From an uncultured Roseburia sp. (GTDB lineage Bacteria > Bacillota > Clostridia > Lachnospirales > Lachnospiraceae): a stretch of 64,000 nucleotides of DNA. Positions 41,424 to 50,184 of this stretch are shown here, in pieces (the stretch's first letter is position 1; every line of letters begins with the position of its first letter). The position numbers and the translations under genes are program-made. The notes under the pieces are model-generated. The model was given only the letters and a program-made list of their open reading frames with translations. It did no database searches and had not been told where the DNA came from. Location of the stretch: positions 124,001 to 188,000 of the forward strand of contig CANRSX010000002.1 in assembly GCA_947642555.1 (NCBI GenBank), read 5' to 3'.

Positions 41424-43568
41424 ATGGCAGAGAACAGGAATCAGGAAAAGAGCGCGGATCGGCAGCAGGATGTGAACCAGCTGCTGAAGGTCCGTTATGA
41501 CAAGCTGCATGAGATGCAGGAGAATGGAAAGAACCCGTTTCAGATTACGCGGTACGATGTGACAAACCATTCGACGGATGTCACGGAACGCTTTGAGGAA
41601 CTGGAGAACACGGAAGTGTCCGTCGCGGGGCGCATGCTCTTTAAGCGCGTCATGGGCAAGGCATCCTTCTGCAATATCCAGGATCTGAAAGGGCGCATTC
41701 AGATCTATGTGGCGCGGGACGCCATCGGCGAGGAGGCTTACGCGGACTTTAAGAAATACGATGTCGGCGATATCCTTGGGGTGAAGGGAACGGTCTTTCG
41801 GACGAAGACCGGCGAGATCTCCATCCACGCGTCGGAGCTCACCCTGCTCTCCAAAAGCCTGCAGATTCTTCCGGAAAAATTTCACGGCCTGACCGACACG
41901 GACACGCGCTACCGTCAGCGGTATGTCGACCTGATTGTGAATGAGGACGTCAGGGATACCTTTGTAAAAAGATCAAAGGTGATCAGCACGATCCGTCGGT
42001 ACTTAGACGCCCAGGGCTTTATGGAGGTGGAGACGCCGATGCTGGTGTCGAACGCGGGCGGAGCCGCGGCGCGGCCGTTCGAGACCCACTTTAACGCGTT
42101 AGATGAGGACATCCGGCTGCGCATTTCTCTTGAGCTTTACTTAAAGAGGCTGATCGTCGGCGGGATGGAGCGGGTCTATGAGATCGGGCGCGTGTTTCGC
42201 AATGAAGGACTCGACACGAGACACAACCCGGAATTTACGATGATGGAGCTCTATCAGGCCTACACGGACTACCACGGCATGATGGATCTGACGGAGAACC
42301 TGTACCGCTATGTCGCAAAGGAGGTCACCGGCTCCGAGCAGATCACCTACGGGGATCACACGATGGACCTCTCAAAGCCCTTTGAGCGGATCACGATGGT
42401 CGACGCGGTGAAAAAATATTCCGGCGTGGACTTTAACGAGGTAAAAGACACGGAGGAAGCGAAGGCGCTCGCAAGGGAGCATCAGATTGAATATGAGGAG
42501 CGCCACAAAAAGGGAGATATCTTAAACCTGTTTTTCGAGACCTACGTGGAGGAGCATCTGATTCAGCCGACGTTTGTCATGGACCATCCGATCGAGATTT
42601 CCCCGCTGACCAAGATGAAGCCGGACAATCCCGAGTATGTGGAGCGCTTCGAGTTCTTCATGAACGGCTGGGAGATGGCGAACGCGTACTCCGAGTTAAA
42701 TGACCCGGAGGATCAGAGACGCCGCTTCGAGGCCCAGGAGGAGCTGCTTGCCGCCGGGGATGACGAGGCGAACCACACGGACGAGGATTTCTTAAACGCG
42801 CTGTGCATCGGCATGCCGCCGACCGGGGGCATTGGCTTCGGGATTGACCGCATGGTCATGATGATGACCGACTCGCCGGCGATCCGCGACGTTCTGCTCT
42901 TCCCCACGATGAAGAGCCTTGAGAAAAAGCCCTCCGGCCAGGCAAAGGCCGCGAAGGCGGAGGCAGCCGGGGAGGAAAAGCACAGCAGCGTTACGCGTGA
43001 ACAGGCGTTGGAGCTTTTGAAGAAATACAATAAAGAACCGTTCCACATCCAGCATGCGCTGACAGTCGAGGGCGTGATGCGCTGGTTTGCAAAAGAGTTA
43101 GGATACGCGGCGGAGGAAGACTTCTGGGGGATCACGGGTCTGCTCCACGACATCGACTTCGAGCTTTACCCGGAGGAGCACTGTCAGAAAGCCCCGGAGC
43201 TTCTGCGCGAAGCAGGGGTGAGCGAGGACATGATCTATGCGGTCTGCTCCCACGGCTACGGGCTTTGCAGCGACCTTGAGCCGAAGCTTGAGATGGAGAA
43301 AGTACTCTTTGCGGCGGACGAGCTGACCGGACTGATCTGGTCCTGCGCGCTGATGCGCCCGTCAAAGAGCACGTCGGATCTCGAGGTGAAGAGCTTAAAG
43401 AAAAAGTTTAAGGACAAGCGGTTTGCAGCGGGCTGTTCCAGAGAGGTGATTGCCCAGGGCGCAGAGCGGCTGGGCTGGGAGCTGGACGAGCTGTTTGAGA
43501 AGACGATTCTGGCCATGAGAAGCTGCGAGACATCTGTCGCGGAAGAGCTGGCAAAGCTTTCTGATTAA
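41424..43568 (+). CDS. lysS: lysyl-tRNA synthetase (class II) fused to an HD-domain
   Basis: Residues 1 to about 505 are a complete class II LysRS: OB-fold anticodon domain, motif 2 EIGRVFRNEGLDTRHNPEFT and motif 3 GIGFGIDRMVMMMT. After an Ala/Lys linker, residues about 530-714 form an HD-superfamily phosphohydrolase domain with His in QHALTVEG, the HD pair in GLLHDIDFE, His in CSHGYG and Asp in FAADELTG. This domain resembles stand-alone clostridial HD proteins. The frame is uninterrupted, so the fusion is real in this sequence. The HD substrate is unknown. Confidence 0.92.
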   Translation: MAENRNQEKSADRQQDVNQLLKVRYDKLHEMQENGKNPFQITRYDVTNHSTDVTERFEELENTEVSVAGRMLFKRVMGKASFCNIQDLKGRIQIYVARDAIGEEAYADFKKYDVGDILGVKGTVFRTKTGEISIHASELTLLSKSLQILPEKFHGLTDTDTRYRQRYVDLIVNEDVRDTFVKRSKVISTIRRYLDAQGFMEVETPMLVSNAGGAAARPFETHFNALDEDIRLRISLELYLKRLIVGGMERVYEIGRVFRNEGLDTRHNPEFTMMELYQAYTDYHGMMDLTENLYRYVAKEVTGSEQITYGDHTMDLSKPFERITMVDAVKKYSGVDFNEVKDTEEAKALAREHQIEYEERHKKGDILNLFFETYVEEHLIQPTFVMDHPIEISPLTKMKPDNPEYVERFEFFMNGWEMANAYSELNDPEDQRRRFEAQEELLAAGDDEANHTDEDFLNALCIGMPPTGGIGFGIDRMVMMMTDSPAIRDVLLFPTMKSLEKKPSGQAKAAKAEAAGEEKHSSVTREQALELLKKYNKEPFHIQHALTVEGVMRWFAKELGYAAEEDFWGITGLLHDIDFELYPEEHCQKAPELLREAGVSEDMIYAVCSHGYGLCSDLEPKLEMEKVLFAADELTGLIWSCALMRPSKSTSDLEVKSLKKKFKDKRFAAGCSREVIAQGAERLGWELDELFEKTILAMRSCETSVAEELAKLSD

Positions 43569-43650
43569 GCGCAGAAGCCTGCAAAGCTGCGGCGACTGGC
43601 ATAAAAGTTGTTTTGCGTTATACGGCGTTTTGCCGGGAAAGGAGAAGGAG

Positions 43651-45474
43651 ATGAAGTATTTCTGTAATCCGGTGAACATCAATTACCGCTATCAGTTTAA
43701 CCAGGATCCCCGGAGCGGGGGCCAGACTCAGGTGGCCCGGGAGGCGGCGGATCCGTCGATGATTTCGTTTCAGGGAAGATACTATATTTTCGCGTCGATG
43801 ACGCTTGGCGTGTGGGTGTCGGACGACCTGGTCAGCTGGGAGAATCACCGGCTGCCGGATCACCTGCCGCTGTACGATTACGCGCCGGATGTGCGGGTGA
43901 TCGGGGAATATGTTTACTTCTGCGCTTCGAGAAGAGGTGAGATCTGTGACTACTACCACACGAAGGACATTTTAAACGGACCGTACGAGCGGATCGAGGG
44001 AACCTTCGACTTCTGGGACCCGAACCTGTTCTGCGACGACGACGGACGGCTCTATTTCTTCTGGGGCTGCACGAATACCGAGCCGATCTGGGGCGTGGAG
44101 CTCGATCCGGAGACAATGCGTCCGAAGGGGGAGAAGCAGGCGCTGATTTACGGCGACGCGTTTGCCAAAGGGTACGAGCGCTCCGGCGAGAATCACACGA
44201 AGCTTCCGTTAAATGAGGAGCAGATTGAGACTGCCTTTCAGGAGTTTTTAAAGGCAAACGGGCAGACGGAGGATCAGATCCCGGCGGAGCTTGTCCCGCT
44301 GGCAAAGGCGATGCTCAGCGGAAAGCCCTATATCGAAGGCGCATGGCTGGACAAACAGAACGGAAAATATTATCTCCAGTACGCCTGCCCGGGTGCGGAA
44401 TACAATACATACGCGGACGGCGTCTATGTCGCGGATCAGCCGCTCGGCCCGTACACGCTGGCAGAGAATAACCCCTATTCCTACAAGCCGGGCGGATTTA
44501 TTCCGGGCGCGGGACACGGTTCCACGATGCGGGACGGCTCCGGCAACCTGTGGCATACCTCCACGATGCGAATCAGCGTAAACCACCGGTTCGAGCGCCG
44601 TGTCGGCATTTGGCCGGCAGGATTTGACGCGGACGGGGAGCTCTTCTGCAATCAGCGCTACGGCGACTGGCCCTTTGCCGTCACGGGCGGGGCGCAGGAC
44701 CCCTGGGCGGATCCGGAGTGGTATCTGTTAAGCTATGGAAAAGCGGTGACGGCTTCCTCCGCGGAGGAGGGAAAAGGGCCGGAGCTGGCGGTGGACGAAA
44801 ACGTGCAGACCTGGTGGCGCGCAGCGTCTGAAAAGAGCGGTGAGTGGCTTAAGGTGGATCTCGGAAAAGCGTATCCGGTTCACGCGGTGCAGATCAATTT
44901 TGCGGACGATAAGATCGACATCCCGATTCCGGGCGAGCCGCGCGGGACGACGCAGCGCCGTTACATTGACGGCGCGGACCATGTGACGCGCTGGGTGCTC
45001 GAGGGCTCCCTGGACGGCGAAACCTATTTTGTGATTGAGGATAAATCCGGGGCGGACACGGATCTGACACATGATCTCGTTGTGCGCGAGGAGGGCGTAA
45101 CGGCGCGGTATATAAAGCTGACCGTCATCGCGGTGGCCTATGATCAGAAGCCCTGTATCTCCGGCCTGCGGGTCTTCGGCGCGGGCGACGGCGAGAAACC
45201 ACGCGTCCCGGTCTATACGGCAGTCCGCGAGAATGAGCTGGATATGAAGGTGACGGTAGAGCCGGACGGTGCGACGGGCTATAACATTCTTTGGGGCAGC
45301 AGCCCGGAGAAATTATACCACAGCTACATGATCTTCGGGACGGAGCAGAGAATCGGCGCGCTGGTGAAAGACCGGCAGTATTATGTGCGCGTGGACGCGT
45401 TTAATGAGAACGGGATCACAGAGGGCGAGACGGTGCTGCTGGGCGGGGCTCTCTCTTCGGTTCAGGGCGACTAA
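43651..45474 (+). CDS. GH43-type glycoside hydrolase with F5/8C (CBM32-like) domain
   Basis: A 607-residue enzyme without signal peptide, so probably intracellular. The five-bladed GH43 domain (residues 1 to about 350) has REAADPSMISFQGRYYIF, WDPNLFCDDDGRLYFFWG and YIEGAWLDKQNGKYYLQY; the Asp and Glu in these are likely catalytic. A discoidin-like F5/8C domain (about 360-510) and a fibronectin III-like end follow. Likely acts on arabino- or xylo-oligosaccharides. ATG 43651 follows AAGGAGAAGGAG. It lies alone between lysS and flgM. Confidence 0.82.
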   Translation: MKYFCNPVNINYRYQFNQDPRSGGQTQVAREAADPSMISFQGRYYIFASMTLGVWVSDDLVSWENHRLPDHLPLYDYAPDVRVIGEYVYFCASRRGEICDYYHTKDILNGPYERIEGTFDFWDPNLFCDDDGRLYFFWGCTNTEPIWGVELDPETMRPKGEKQALIYGDAFAKGYERSGENHTKLPLNEEQIETAFQEFLKANGQTEDQIPAELVPLAKAMLSGKPYIEGAWLDKQNGKYYLQYACPGAEYNTYADGVYVADQPLGPYTLAENNPYSYKPGGFIPGAGHGSTMRDGSGNLWHTSTMRISVNHRFERRVGIWPAGFDADGELFCNQRYGDWPFAVTGGAQDPWADPEWYLLSYGKAVTASSAEEGKGPELAVDENVQTWWRAASEKSGEWLKVDLGKAYPVHAVQINFADDKIDIPIPGEPRGTTQRRYIDGADHVTRWVLEGSLDGETYFVIEDKSGADTDLTHDLVVREEGVTARYIKLTVIAVAYDQKPCISGLRVFGAGDGEKPRVPVYTAVRENELDMKVTVEPDGATGYNILWGSSPEKLYHSYMIFGTEQRIGALVKDRQYYVRVDAFNENGITEGETVLLGGALSSVQGD

Positions 45475-45503
45475 TTGTTATTTATACCGGTTTTTCAATA
45501 TGG

Positions 45504-45541
45504 GAAATGCGCGGAGCTGCGAAGGCGGGTCCGCGCATTTC
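45504..45541 (+). terminator. terminator after the GH43 gene
   Basis: Perfect 12-bp stem (45504-45515 and 45530-45541), 14-base loop, then TTTTGTTTT. Confidence 0.88.
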
Positions 45542-45554
45542 TTTTGTTTTCCGC

Positions 45555-45581
45555 TAAGGAAAACAGTAAACCATCCGATAT
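45555..45581 (+). promoter_or_regulatory. sigma-28 promoter of flgM
   Basis: TAAG (45555-45558), 15 bases, TCCGATAT (45574-45581), 46 bases upstream of the flgM start. Confidence 0.85.
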
Positions 45582-45627
45582 AAACACTAGAAAGATTTTC
45601 ATTTCAGGGAAGAAAGGAGATGCCATT

Positions 45628-45906
45628 ATGCGTATAGAAGCTTACAATCAGGTGGCGCAGGTTTATAAGACACACAAGAGTGCCGGTACGGCGAAGGCGG
45701 CGAAGACGGCTGCGGGATATGACGAAGTGCAGATTTCCTCGTTCGGCCGTGATTATCAGATCGCGAAGCAGGCAGTGGCGGATGCTCCGGACGTCAGAGA
45801 AGACAGGGTCGCAGAGGTTGCGGCGAAGGTGAATTCCACCCGTTACGAGGTGAGCACGGAGGATTTTGCGTGCAAGCTGTTGGAGAAATATCATTCCGTA
45901 ATATGA
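45628..45906 (+). CDS. flgM: FlgM anti-sigma-28 factor
   Basis: A 92-residue protein that binds and inhibits SigD until the hook is complete. The C-terminal half (VAEVAAKVNSTRYEVSTEDF, then ACKLLEKY) is the sigma-binding region; the N-terminal part is disordered. ATG 45628 follows GAAAGGAG. First gene of the flgM-to-csrA run, under its own SigD promoter, so it forms a feedback loop. Confidence 0.9.
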   Translation: MRIEAYNQVAQVYKTHKSAGTAKAAKTAAGYDEVQISSFGRDYQIAKQAVADAPDVREDRVAEVAAKVNSTRYEVSTEDFACKLLEKYHSVI

Positions 45907-45924
45907 TAGAAATGAGGGCAGGCT

Positions 45925-46437
45925 GTGGCGAGTTTAATGGAAGAGCTTCTGGACGTCTTAAGTGAGGAAGAGCAGCAGTATCAGCAGCTGATCGCACTGA
46001 GCGACGTCAAGAGGCAGGCGATCATCAAGGCGGATATTGCCAGACTGGGAGAGGTGACGGTACAGGAGCAGGATGCGGCGAGCGCGCTTCTGAATCTCTC
46101 GAATAAGAGAACGCGGGTGCTTGGCGACATGGCCACCGTTCTGGGCAGGGATCCGGGAGAGGTGACGATCAATAAGATGATCGGCTACCTGGAGAACCAG
46201 CCGAAGGAGCAGGAGCAGCTGACGAAGCGCCGTGACAGTCTGCTGGAGGCCGGTACGCAGATGCGGATTTTAAACCGGCAGAACGAAGAATTATTGCAAC
46301 AGGCATTGGAAATGGTAGAGTTCGACCTTACGCTGTTACGAAGCATGCGGCAGGCGCCTGAGACGGCAAATTATGACAAAAATGCCTACAACACGGGCGA
46401 ACTGTTAGGCGGCAGCGCCTTTGATGCCAGACAATAA
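45925..46437 (+). CDS. flgN: FlgN-like flagellar export chaperone
   Basis: A 170-residue helical protein at the usual FlgN position between flgM and flgK. FlgN binds the hook-associated proteins FlgK and FlgL before export. The sequence is one long coiled helix with heptads (EEQQYQQLIALSDVKRQAII). Read from GTG 45925; the ATG at 45937 is also possible. Confidence 0.82.
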   Translation: MASLMEELLDVLSEEEQQYQQLIALSDVKRQAIIKADIARLGEVTVQEQDAASALLNLSNKRTRVLGDMATVLGRDPGEVTINKMIGYLENQPKEQEQLTKRRDSLLEAGTQMRILNRQNEELLQQALEMVEFDLTLLRSMRQAPETANYDKNAYNTGELLGGSAFDARQ

Positions 46438-46457
46438 CAAAAGGAGGATGAACTGCC

Positions 46458-48269
46458 ATGGGCAATGGATTTGGATCATTATACGTTGGAGTGGCCGGTC
46501 TGCAGAGCAGTCAGAATGCATTGAATACGACGGCAAATAACCTGGCGAATGTGGATACCGCCGGTTATGTCCGTCAGCAGGTACTGTTTGCGGACCGTAA
46601 CTATGTGACGTTTAACACCACGGCGTCGATCAGCAAGCAGCAGTCGGGGCTTGGCGTCAAGATTGGCGATGTGATACATACAAGAGATATTTTCTTAGAC
46701 AGATCTTACCGTACCGAGTCGGGACGTCAGGCGTTCTATGCGGCGAGCTATGAAGCGGTGTCGGAGGTGGAGACCTACTACCAGGAGATGGAGGGAGAGG
46801 CGTTCCAGGGTGCGCTGCAGGATTTCTGGACGTCGTTCCAGGAGCTCTATAAGGCGCCGGATGACAGCATTTATCAGAACCTCGTGATTCAGAAGGCGCA
46901 GCTGTTCTTAAGCCGCGCATCCGCTGTTTACGCGGGACTGCAGGGCTATCAGCTGAATATCAATAAGCAGATTTCGGACGATATCGATACGATCAATGAG
47001 CTCGGCAAGAGCATCCATGAGCTGAATGAACAGATTCAGAAGGTGGAGGCGGCTGATATCGAGACGGCCATGACGCTGCGCGACGCGCGGGATCAGGCGC
47101 TCGATGAGCTTTCAAGCCTCGTGTCGATTTCCTATCACGAGCTGGAAAACGGCGCGGTGCGCGTGAGCATCGAGGGCACGGAGTTTGTCGGCAAGGACTG
47201 GTTTTATCAGATCGGAAAAAGAGAAGACAAGACGAACGGCTTTATCACGCCGTACTGGCCGCACCTCTCCGATGAGGTGAAGGGTGATTATATCGATGTA
47301 TTCAACCTGAAGGCGGAGATTTCTTCCGCGAATCAGAACGATATCGGAGAATTAAAAGCGCTGCTTCTCGCGCGCGGGGAGTATGCCGCGAATTACACCA
47401 ATGTGGAAGGCATGGACCGGGATGAGTACAATAACACGACCGGCATGTCGGTGATGCTGACGGCCGAGGCGGAGTTAGACCAGCTGATTCACGGGATTGT
47501 CACCGCAATCAATGACACGCTCTGCCCGAATACTTCCGCGGGGAGCTTTATCCAGGAAGTGACCGGCGGGTCGGCGAATACGGTAGTGGCCACGACCGCG
47601 GACGGACGGCAGATCACGATCGGCCCGAACACAAAGATTCTCGACGTGCAGAACGCTTCCTTCGGTTCCGACGGCAAGCTTCCGCCGCAGGAATTGTTCA
47701 CGCGAATCGGTACGGAGCGCTACACCACCGCGACCTGTGCGGTGACTGACGCGGCCGGCAACCCGGTGCTCGATGCAAACGGTAATCCGGTCACAAAGGA
47801 AGTTTACATTTATAATGAAGAAGATCCCACGGAGACCACGCTTCAGTATACATTAAAGAGCTTAAGCGTCAATGAGGCTCTGATCGTAAAGGAAAGCCTG
47901 CTCCCGCACTTAAAGCAGAACGGGAACAGGTGGGATGTGAATTATGAGATGGCGACGAAGCTCGCATCCATCTGGGATGAGGAGCGGATTTCGCTGAATC
48001 CGAACGATACCAAGCCATGTACGTTTAAGGATTACTATAAGTCGATGATCGGCGAGATGGGGACGCTCGGCGATGTCTACGGTTCCACGGCGTCGAATCT
48101 TGCCGGGACGGTGGAGTCGGTCGACAATAAGCGCCAGCAGGTGTTTGGCGTGTCCTCGGACGAGGAGCTGACCTATATGATCCGCTATCAGAATGCTTAC
48201 AATGCGGCGAGCCGTTTTATCAATGTCATCGATGAGATGATCGAGCACCTGATCACACAGCTTGGCTAA
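46458..48269 (+). CDS. flgK: flagellar hook-associated protein FlgK (first copy)
   Basis: HAP1, joining hook and filament; 603 residues. The N-terminal rod/hook helix is GLQSSQNALNTTANNLANVD, and the C-terminal helix DEELTYMIRYQNAYNAASRF. AAAGGAGG precedes the ATG. A second FlgK follows at once. Confidence 0.9.
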   Translation: MGNGFGSLYVGVAGLQSSQNALNTTANNLANVDTAGYVRQQVLFADRNYVTFNTTASISKQQSGLGVKIGDVIHTRDIFLDRSYRTESGRQAFYAASYEAVSEVETYYQEMEGEAFQGALQDFWTSFQELYKAPDDSIYQNLVIQKAQLFLSRASAVYAGLQGYQLNINKQISDDIDTINELGKSIHELNEQIQKVEAADIETAMTLRDARDQALDELSSLVSISYHELENGAVRVSIEGTEFVGKDWFYQIGKREDKTNGFITPYWPHLSDEVKGDYIDVFNLKAEISSANQNDIGELKALLLARGEYAANYTNVEGMDRDEYNNTTGMSVMLTAEAELDQLIHGIVTAINDTLCPNTSAGSFIQEVTGGSANTVVATTADGRQITIGPNTKILDVQNASFGSDGKLPPQELFTRIGTERYTTATCAVTDAAGNPVLDANGNPVTKEVYIYNEEDPTETTLQYTLKSLSVNEALIVKESLLPHLKQNGNRWDVNYEMATKLASIWDEERISLNPNDTKPCTFKDYYKSMIGEMGTLGDVYGSTASNLAGTVESVDNKRQQVFGVSSDEELTYMIRYQNAYNAASRFINVIDEMIEHLITQLG

Positions 48270-48298
48270 GACGGGATAAGACAGAAAGAGGTGTATAC

Positions 48299-50173
48299 AT
48301 GCCATCTACATTTTTTGGACTGACCATTGCAACATCCGGTCTGAACGCGTATCAGGTTGCGCTGAATACGACCGCGAATAATATATCGAATCTCCGGACC
48401 GTGGGATACTCCAGGCAGCAGGCGACACGTGTCGCTTCCGATGCGCTCCGCGTCTGCGCGAAATACGGGAGCACGGGCACCGGTGTCACGACGACGGAGA
48501 TCAAGCAGATCCGCAACGAATATTATGATCAGAAGTACTGGTATAATCAGTCGTCCGTGGGACTTTACGAGACGCGCCTTGATTACCTGCTGCAGATCGA
48601 GAATCATTTCCTGGACGATGGGGAAGAAGCGAACGGGATGAAGGGATTCAACACGATTTTTGACAGTATGTTCCGCGCGCTGGATACGTTAAAGCACAAT
48701 GCGGCGGACACAAATGTACGTCAGCAGTTTATCGGAAAGACCCAGAATCTCATGACGTATTTTAACAGTGTCTCTTTAGGGCTCCGTGAGCTTCAGAGCA
48801 GCACAAACGACGAGATCCGGGCGACCGTGCAGAATATCAATGCGATCGCGGAAAAGATCGCGATCTTAAATAAACAGATCAACATCATTGAGGTGCAGGG
48901 CGGCTATGCCAATGAGCTCCGGGATCAGAGGGCGCTGCTTGTCGACGAGCTGTCGAAGATCGTGCCGACCGAGGTTTCCGAGGTTCCGGTGAAGAATACC
49001 AATTACCCGGATATGCAGATCGGATCCAATTACTATACCGTAAAGATCGGCGGACAGCTTCTGGTGCGGACAGACGAGTACACGACGTTAGAGTGCCGCG
49101 TGAGAGAGGAGCGGGTGAACCAGTCCGATATTGAGGGCCTCTACGATGTGGTATGGGCCGATACGGGCAATTCGTTCCGCGCGGGCGGAGATTCCATGTC
49201 CGGGACGCTGAAAGCCCTGTTTGACATCCGCGACGGAAACAATGCGGAGAATTTTACCGGCGCGATCGAGGCGACATCCGGCAATACGGTCCGGGTGACA
49301 AATCCGTCCATCACGGCGATCGAGGCGATGAACATGCCGGAGACCGGACTGCTTACAGTCAATGGAAAAAACTACAGGTACGTTGATTTTGAATTTGAAT
49401 ATGAGAAGGATGCGGAGGGCAATTATTCGATTACCTCCTATACCTTTAAGCTGGAGGATGCGCTGACGACAGAAGAGCAGCGCGAGATGCGCGGCAATGC
49501 CGTTTCCATCGGTTCCGCGGTGGATTCGATGGGGATCCCGTACTATATGGCGCAGATGAATATGTTCCTGCGCAGCTTCAGCCAGAAGTTCAACGACATA
49601 TTAAAGCAGGGCGTGGACTTAAACGGGGATAAGACGGATTATTACTCGTTCATCACGGACACGCGGAAGACAGACAAGACGGAATTTAACTTCGGCGACC
49701 AGGAATTCCCGGCCGGGACGGATAAGATTACGATCAGCGCCAGCTCGGACAGCTATTACCGGATGACGGCGCACGGCGTGAAGGTTTCCGACGTCTGCGC
49801 GAGAAACCCGGAGAAGATGTCTACCACGGTGGATATCGCGGGAAAGAACGGCGTCGACGCGTATGAGCTGTTAGAGGAGCTTGCAAAGTTAGAGAAGGAT
49901 GTGATCGTCTACCGCGGCGGCAATGCGTCCGGCTTCCTGAAATGTATCATCACCGATATCTCCGTGGATACGCAGGAGTCCAAGATCTTTTATCAGAACT
50001 ACACAAATATCGCGGAGACGATTGACAATCAGCGGATGTCCATCTCGGGTGTGGATGAAGACGAGGAAGCGCTCGATCTGATCCGGTTCCAGAATGCTTA
50101 CAACCTGTCGTCAAAGATGATTTCCGTCATGGCGGAGCTTTATGACAGACTGATCCTGCAGACCGGCGTATAG
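48299..50173 (+). CDS. flgK: flagellar hook-associated protein FlgK (second copy)
   Basis: A 624-residue HAP1 paralogue with N-terminal ATSGLNAYQVALNTTANNIS and C-terminal EEALDLIRFQNAYNLSSKMI. It differs throughout from the first copy, so the duplication is old. Both keep intact ends and domain size. They may occupy separate positions at the hook-filament junction. Confidence 0.88.
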   Translation: MPSTFFGLTIATSGLNAYQVALNTTANNISNLRTVGYSRQQATRVASDALRVCAKYGSTGTGVTTTEIKQIRNEYYDQKYWYNQSSVGLYETRLDYLLQIENHFLDDGEEANGMKGFNTIFDSMFRALDTLKHNAADTNVRQQFIGKTQNLMTYFNSVSLGLRELQSSTNDEIRATVQNINAIAEKIAILNKQINIIEVQGGYANELRDQRALLVDELSKIVPTEVSEVPVKNTNYPDMQIGSNYYTVKIGGQLLVRTDEYTTLECRVREERVNQSDIEGLYDVVWADTGNSFRAGGDSMSGTLKALFDIRDGNNAENFTGAIEATSGNTVRVTNPSITAIEAMNMPETGLLTVNGKNYRYVDFEFEYEKDAEGNYSITSYTFKLEDALTTEEQREMRGNAVSIGSAVDSMGIPYYMAQMNMFLRSFSQKFNDILKQGVDLNGDKTDYYSFITDTRKTDKTEFNFGDQEFPAGTDKITISASSDSYYRMTAHGVKVSDVCARNPEKMSTTVDIAGKNGVDAYELLEELAKLEKDVIVYRGGNASGFLKCIITDISVDTQESKIFYQNYTNIAETIDNQRMSISGVDEDEEALDLIRFQNAYNLSSKMISVMAELYDRLILQTGV

Positions 50174-50184
50174 GAGGAAAACAG

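Noticed and set aside
43569-43650. Possible terminator or promoter between lysS and the GH43 gene
   Set aside because: No stem longer than a few base pairs and no -35/-10 pair could be found.
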